A stretch of DNA of 9,159 nucleotides from Dehalococcoidia bacterium (GTDB lineage Bacteria; Chloroflexota; Dehalococcoidia; SM23-28-2), in assembly GCA_022866185.1 (NCBI GenBank), contig JALHUG010000181.1, positions 1 to 9,159 of the forward strand, given 5' to 3'. Positions within the stretch are counted from its first letter, which is position 1. Each line of letters starts with the position of its first letter. Positions 6,661 through 9,159 of the stretch are shown here, piece after piece. A model generated the notes under the pieces. That model ran no database searches, was not told the origin of the DNA, and saw nothing but the letters and a program-made list of their open reading frames with translations. The position numbers were made by a program, and so were the translations under genes.

Positions 6661-7077
6661 TCAGGGGGTCGCCTCGACGTCTGGTTCTTCCAGCGCTTCG
6701 CCGGTCTTTAAGTGGACGACCGCACGGTAGGTTAGGTGAACGCTTAGCTGAGTGCAGTTGAAGACGGTGAGCCGCTGCTGATCGAGCCCGTCTTCTACCA
6801 GAGTCTCGACAAAGTGCCCGGCGGCCTGAACGTCCGCAAACAGGTGGGCATCGCCGCGGTCGTCTGCGCCTTCGTGGAGGGCAACAACGATCACCCTCGG
6901 CGACACCCTCGGTTTCGTCTCCGTCTCCGTCTCCATTTCTTGAGAAGGCTTCACCTCGGTTACTGCACTGCCCCCTTCAAAGGCCTCCGTTCTATCGCGG
7001 GCCCAGTGCAGCACCTGAGCTGTCAGGTCTTTCTTTCCCTCGACAGGCTCCAGGCTCTCGTATTTTTGCAGGTCCAC
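6661..7077 (-). CDS. Hypothetical protein, first member of a tandem paralogous pair
   Basis: The protein has 138 residues, from GTG (7075-7077) to TGA (6661-6663). An in-frame TGA lies three codons upstream of the GTG, so this is the first possible start; a GGGGGTGA stretch just upstream can act as Shine-Dalgarno. The N-terminal helix region (LTAQVLHWARDR, 18-29) is followed by a Glu/Thr-rich linker (about 40-58, with ETETETK) and a conserved domain (61-124: VIVVALHEGADD, VETLVEDGL, VFNCTQ, YRAVVHLK). There is no signal peptide or membrane segment, so it is probably cytoplasmic. Function is unknown. It is homologous to the next gene downstream in the same operon, so the pair arose by tandem duplication. 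The His-Glu-Gly-x-Asp-Asp motif is retained in both copies and could be functional, but no chemistry can be assigned. Confidence 0.78.
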   Translation of the reverse strand: MDLQKYESLEPVEGKKDLTAQVLHWARDRTEAFEGGSAVTEVKPSQEMETETETKPRVSPRVIVVALHEGADDRGDAHLFADVQAAGHFVETLVEDGLDQQRLTVFNCTQLSVHLTYRAVVHLKTGEALEEPDVEATP

Positions 7078-7209
7078 CTTCGTTCACCCCCGCCGATCCA
7101 CCACTACCAATCACATCCCTACCAGTAAATAGACGCGGCTGGGGCGGTTATGTTAACAAGTTCAGGGTGTAGTGATGGTAAGGATTGGCGAGCAATAGTT
7201 GGGACAGGA

Positions 7210-7296
7210 CCCCAGCCTCAAGGCTGGGGCATGGGGAGGTGAATCTGATGCCCCCCCCGACAGGTCGGGGGGGGGGGGGCGAGAATGAAGCCACCA
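7210..7296. repeat. Two-hairpin intergenic repeat, copy A2
   Basis: Hairpin 1, CCCCAGCCT-CA-AGGCTGGGG (7210-7229), is identical to copy A1 except for its 2-nt loop. A linker with CATGGGGA, GAATC and GATG follows. Hairpin 2 differs in its inner stem: eight C then GAC, AG, GTC and a run of 13 G (7251-7279). The tail CGAGAATGAAGCCACCA (7280-7296) parallels A1. Changes in hairpin 2 that keep pairing (CGCC/GGCG in A1, CGAC/GTCG here) suggest the fold is maintained. The 13-G run is a likely slippage or assembly-error site. Confidence 0.8.
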
Positions 7297-7327
7297 ATGG
7301 CAAACCGGTACTAGCGAGCAGGCTCCA

Positions 7328-7357
7328 TTGACCCCCATCTCTGACGGATGCTAGAAT
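7328..7357 (+). promoter_or_regulatory. sigma70-type promoter for the methyltransferase operon
   Basis: TTGACC (7328-7333), an 18-bp spacer and TAGAAT (7352-7357) each match five of six consensus bases. The predicted start is near 7364, giving a leader of about 94 nt before ATG 7458. Confidence 0.65.
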
Positions 7358-7363
7358 ACGATG

Positions 7364-7420
7364 CGCCAATGGAGTTGGCGCTAGGCTAGATGGGCGAGGG
7401 TCGTATCCTCCGGCCCTCGC
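7364..7420 (+). promoter_or_regulatory. Structured leader of the methyltransferase operon, possible attenuator
   Basis: Two hairpins follow the predicted start: CGCCAA-TGGAG-TTGGCG (7364-7380) and GCGAGGG (7394-7400) pairing with CCCTCGC (7414-7420) over a 13-nt loop. Only TTT follows the second, so it is terminator-like but with a short U-tract. I see no SAM, cobalamin or T-box consensus. Regulation is inferred only from structure and position. Confidence 0.4.
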
Positions 7421-7457
7421 TTTGCGTTCATGGGGCGGCAAGGAGAAGGAGCAAGCC

Positions 7458-8432
7458 ATGCTCACAACCGTCGTAGGCAGCTACCCCAAGATACCCAATC
7501 GACCGCGGCCGGCCAGGCTGCGGGCTGCCATCGCTCGCCTCGAGCGGGGGGAGATAGGCCAGGACGAACTGCGGCGGGTAGAGGATGAGGTGACGATCGA
7601 GGCGATCCAGGAGCAGGTGGAGGCTGGTATCGACATCGTCAGCGACGGCCAGATCCGCTGGGAGGACGACCAGACCTACTTCGCCCGCCGGATGGAGGGC
7701 TTCACCATCGACGGCCTCATCCGCTACTTCGACACCAACACCTACTATCGCCAGCCGATAGTCACAGGTGCTGTCCGGTGGCAGCAGCCGATCGCGGCCG
7801 AGGACTACCGCTTCGCTGCCGCCCACAGCCCGCGGCCGGTGAAGGCCCTGGTCACTGGCCCCTATACCCTGGCCGCACTCTCAGCCAACGAGCACTACGG
7901 CAGCTTCAGTGAGCTGGTGCTGGCCCTGGCTCAGGAGCTGCGGCAGGAGGTGCTGGCCCTGGAGAAGGCAGGGGCGTCCATCATCCAGGTCAACGAGCCG
8001 GCTATCCTCAAGCAGAAGGAGGACTTCCCCCTATTCAGTCAGGCTCTGGAGCGAATGATGGAGGGCGTGGCGGCCGAGGCCCATCTCTATACCTGGTTCG
8101 GCGATATCGAAGGCCTCTTCCCCCATATCATGGAGCTCCCCTTCTCAGCCATCGGGCTGGACTTCGTGATGGGGCCGGCCAACTACGAGATCATAAGGAG
8201 GGCGCCTTTCACCAAGAAGCTCGGCCTGGGCATAGTCGACGCTCGCAACACCAGGTTGGAGACGGTGGAGCAGATCGTGGAGCGCATCCGCCGGGTGAGC
8301 GATGTTGTGTCGGCGGAGTCCATTTATGTCAATCCGAGCTGCGGTCTGGAGTACCTGCCGCGGGAGGCAGCCCAGGCAAAGCTAGCCCGTATGGTGGCGG
8401 GCGTTCGGCGCACGCAGGAGGTGCTAGCGTGA
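7458..8432 (+). CDS. MetE C-terminal-domain-like methyltransferase (stand-alone), divergent copy
   Basis: The protein has 324 residues. ATG 7458 is chosen because AAGGAG (7446-7451) lies 6 nt upstream and the protein then begins MLTTVVGSYP, the normal start of this family; a longer TTG start at 7422 is unlikely. It is a single Meth_synt_2-type TIM barrel, lacking the N-terminal half of E. coli-type MetE. Motifs: VGS (6-8), SDGQIRWED (62-70), ALVTGPYTLA (130-139), IIQVNEPAIL (175-184), HLYTWFGD (209-216), VNPSCGLEYLP (291-301). Known family role: methyl transfer to homocysteine from methyl-folate or, in short 'core' forms, a corrinoid donor, using zinc bound by His, Cys, Glu and Cys. By hand alignment His209 and Cys295 are kept, but the second Cys is Tyr211 (Cys295 is the only cysteine), the Glu ligand is Asp235, and two homocysteine-contact positions are Gln65 and Asn179. 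A different substrate or an altered metal site is likely. Confidence 0.8.
   Translation: MLTTVVGSYPKIPNRPRPARLRAAIARLERGEIGQDELRRVEDEVTIEAIQEQVEAGIDIVSDGQIRWEDDQTYFARRMEGFTIDGLIRYFDTNTYYRQPIVTGAVRWQQPIAAEDYRFAAAHSPRPVKALVTGPYTLAALSANEHYGSFSELVLALAQELRQEVLALEKAGASIIQVNEPAILKQKEDFPLFSQALERMMEGVAAEAHLYTWFGDIEGLFPHIMELPFSAIGLDFVMGPANYEIIRRAPFTKKLGLGIVDARNTRLETVEQIVERIRRVSDVVSAESIYVNPSCGLEYLPREAAQAKLARMVAGVRRTQEVLA
8420..8432 (+). repeat. 13-bp direct repeat, copy 1 (end of first methyltransferase gene)
   Basis: GGTGCTAGCGTGA covers the last codons and the TGA stop of the first methyltransferase gene. It is repeated exactly at 8569-8581, where its GTG is the start of the second gene. The two copies bracket a 136-bp hairpin-rich insert. 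Confidence 0.75.
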
Positions 8433-8568
8433 TAGGCGGCAGAGGGTATGACCCACCGCGCCTTGAAAGACGCGGCATGATGCCGAGGGACGCTGGCCGA
8501 CCCTTTGCGCCGGAGGCGCATCCGCCTTCGGAGGACAGGCTGGGGTGCGGCAAACCTTGCCGATGGGG
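8433..8568. repeat. 136-bp hairpin-rich insert between the two methyltransferase genes
   Basis: There are several perfect or near-perfect hairpins in a row: CCGCG/CGCGG (8456-8475), CGGCA-TGA-TGCCG (8473-8485), CCGGAGGCG-CATC-CGCCTTCGG (8510-8531, one G-T pair) and CGGCAA-ACC-TTGCCG (8548-8562). The third resembles the hairpin at 1993-2021. No U-tract follows, so it is not a canonical terminator. Exact 13-bp direct repeats at both edges suggest insertion of a small palindromic element with target duplication. Confidence 0.65.
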
Positions 8569-8581
8569 GGTGCTAGCGTGA
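8569..8581 (+). repeat. 13-bp direct repeat, copy 2 (start of second methyltransferase gene)
   Basis: This is an exact copy of 8420-8432. Here the terminal GTG (8578-8580) is the likely start codon of the second gene, and the G-run before it (8565-8570) can serve as Shine-Dalgarno. Confidence 0.75.
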
Positions 8582-9159
8582 GCAAGGGACTGCTTACCAC
8601 CACTGTCGGCAGCTTTCCGAAGCCGGACTACCTAACGCAGGCCCGCAACCAGTTCTCCCTGGGCAAGATCAGTCGGCAGGAGCTGGCGGCTCTCGAGCGG
8701 CAAGCTACTGCCGAGGTGATTCGGCTTCAGGAGGAGGTGGGCCTGGATATCCTGGTGGATGGGGAGATGGAACGGGGCGACATGGTGGCCTACTTCGCTG
8801 AGCTCCTCACAGAGAGCATGGCCATCAGTGGCCTGGTGCGCTCCTATGGCAACCGCTACTACCGGAAGCCTATCATTATCGGCAAACTCCACTGGCAGGG
8901 CCCGATGACGGTGGAGATGTGGCGCTACGCCCAGGGCCTCACCACCAAGCCGGTTAAGGGGATGCTTACCGGCCCCTACACCATGGTCGACTGGTCGTTC
9001 GATGAGTACTACGAGTCACGGCGAGAGGCGGTGCTGGACATGGCCCGCGTCATCCACCAGGAGGCGGTGGAGCTGGAGAAGGCCGGCGCCCGCTACATCC
9101 AGGTGGACGAGCCGGCGGCCTCCACTCGCCCCGAGGAGATGGAGCTCGTCGCGCAGGGC
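8578..9159 (+). CDS. MetE C-terminal-domain-like methionine synthase (core-MetE type), 5' part
   Basis: There are 194 residues to the window edge, with no stop, so the gene continues; family members are about 330-350 residues. GTG 8578 is preferred because the G-rich stretch 8565-8571 has proper spacing and the LLTTTVGSFPKP start follows; the in-frame ATG at 8563 lacks an upstream Shine-Dalgarno. It is closer to classic MetE than the preceding gene: ILVDGEMERGDMVAYF (58-73), KPVKGMLTGPYTM (124-136), WSF (139-141) and YIQVDEPA (173-180) parallel E. coli MetE C-terminal motifs, and the homocysteine-contact Glu63 and Asp177 are present. The zinc-ligand region lies beyond the edge. There is no N-terminal folate-binding half fused in front, so the methyl donor may be a corrinoid, as reported for the core-MetE of Dehalococcoides. 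It lies in the same orientation as, and probably the same operon with, the preceding methyltransferase. Confidence 0.83.
   Translation, partial: MSKGLLTTTVGSFPKPDYLTQARNQFSLGKISRQELAALERQATAEVIRLQEEVGLDILVDGEMERGDMVAYFAELLTESMAISGLVRSYGNRYYRKPIIIGKLHWQGPMTVEMWRYAQGLTTKPVKGMLTGPYTMVDWSFDEYYESRREAVLDMARVIHQEAVELEKAGARYIQVDEPAASTRPEEMELVAQG

Larger units (their letters stand above)
7078..7457. other. 380-nt divergent intergenic region: repeat A2, promoter and leader
   Basis: No gene is supported here. It separates the minus-strand paralog pair from the methyltransferase genes and must carry promoters for both directions. A clear one is seen only on the plus strand (7328-7357). On the minus strand I find no convincing -35/-10 pair. 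Hairpin repeat A2 (7210-7296) lies in the middle. The heptamer GCGAGCA flanks it at 7188-7194 and 7314-7320, which is weak evidence for a target duplication. Confidence 0.65.

Noticed and set aside
6289..6730. Plus-strand open frames opposite the paralog pair
   Set aside because: The minus-strand frames are homologous to each other at protein level; the plus-strand ones are not and have no start signals.
7080..7200. Minus-strand promoter for the paralog pair
   Set aside because: TTGTTA- and TATTTA-like boxes can be picked out, but spacing (about 19-20 bp) and matches are poor, so I do not annotate one.
7188..7320. GCGAGCA heptamers flanking repeat A2 as a firm target duplication
   Set aside because: Seven bases in GC-rich DNA can occur by chance at this distance. 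It is noted only as weak support.
7364..7457. SAM or cobalamin riboswitch upstream of the methyltransferase genes
   Set aside because: The leader is too short for a cobalamin riboswitch and contains none of the conserved SAM-I or B12-box sequences I could look for.
8563..8565. ATG 8563 as start of the second methyltransferase
   Set aside because: It is in frame, but no Shine-Dalgarno precedes it and it directly follows a hairpin. GTG 8578 has a G-rich site at proper spacing and gives a more usual N-terminus.

Overview
The window is high-GC bacterial DNA, about 9.2 kb, with long intact genes, several hairpin-rich intergenic repeats and no rRNA, tRNA or CRISPR array that I can see. The best guess for the source is a Chloroflexota relative, possibly Dehalococcoidia-like. 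This rests on the doubled dockerin-like C-terminus of the large secreted protein (position 2266-6261), a style I associate with that phylum, and on stand-alone 'core' MetE-type methyltransferases. It is an inference from family knowledge, not a search result.

Layout from left to right. (1) Position 2-748 is the C-terminal part of a DHA2-type (14-TMS) MFS efflux transporter. (2) Position 749-932 holds a two-hairpin repeat flanked by an imperfect 48-bp duplication of the transporter's 3' end. (3) Position 933-1958 encodes a two-domain GNAT-like acetyltransferase. (4) Position 1959-2265 is intergenic. It carries a double hairpin, a weak terminator candidate, a strong sigma70-type promoter with an overlapping inverted repeat, and a leader. 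(5) Position 2266-6261 encodes a 1331-aa secreted or surface protein with many aspartate-rich calcium-type repeats and a terminal dockerin-like pair. (6) Convergent to it, with only 9 nt between the stops, are two tandem paralogous small genes of unknown function (7077-6661 and 6654-6271, minus strand). (7) Position 7078-7457 is intergenic, with a second copy of the two-hairpin repeat, a good promoter and a leader hairpin. (8) Position 7458-8432 and 8578-end are two tandem MetE C-terminal-domain-like methyltransferases, separated by another hairpin cluster.

The most interesting pattern is structural. At two separate co-directional gene junctions (transporter/GNAT and methyltransferase 1/2) an insert of about 135 bp rich in hairpins lies between direct duplications of the gene-end sequence. 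Removing the insert and one repeat copy restores a tightly coupled junction in both cases: a 3-nt gap in one, a GTGA stop/start overlap in the other. This suggests small palindromic elements that land at stop/start junctions of operons and duplicate the target. Other points of interest are the pair of uncharacterised paralogs, the first methyltransferase lacking several canonical MetE residues, and the modular surface protein.
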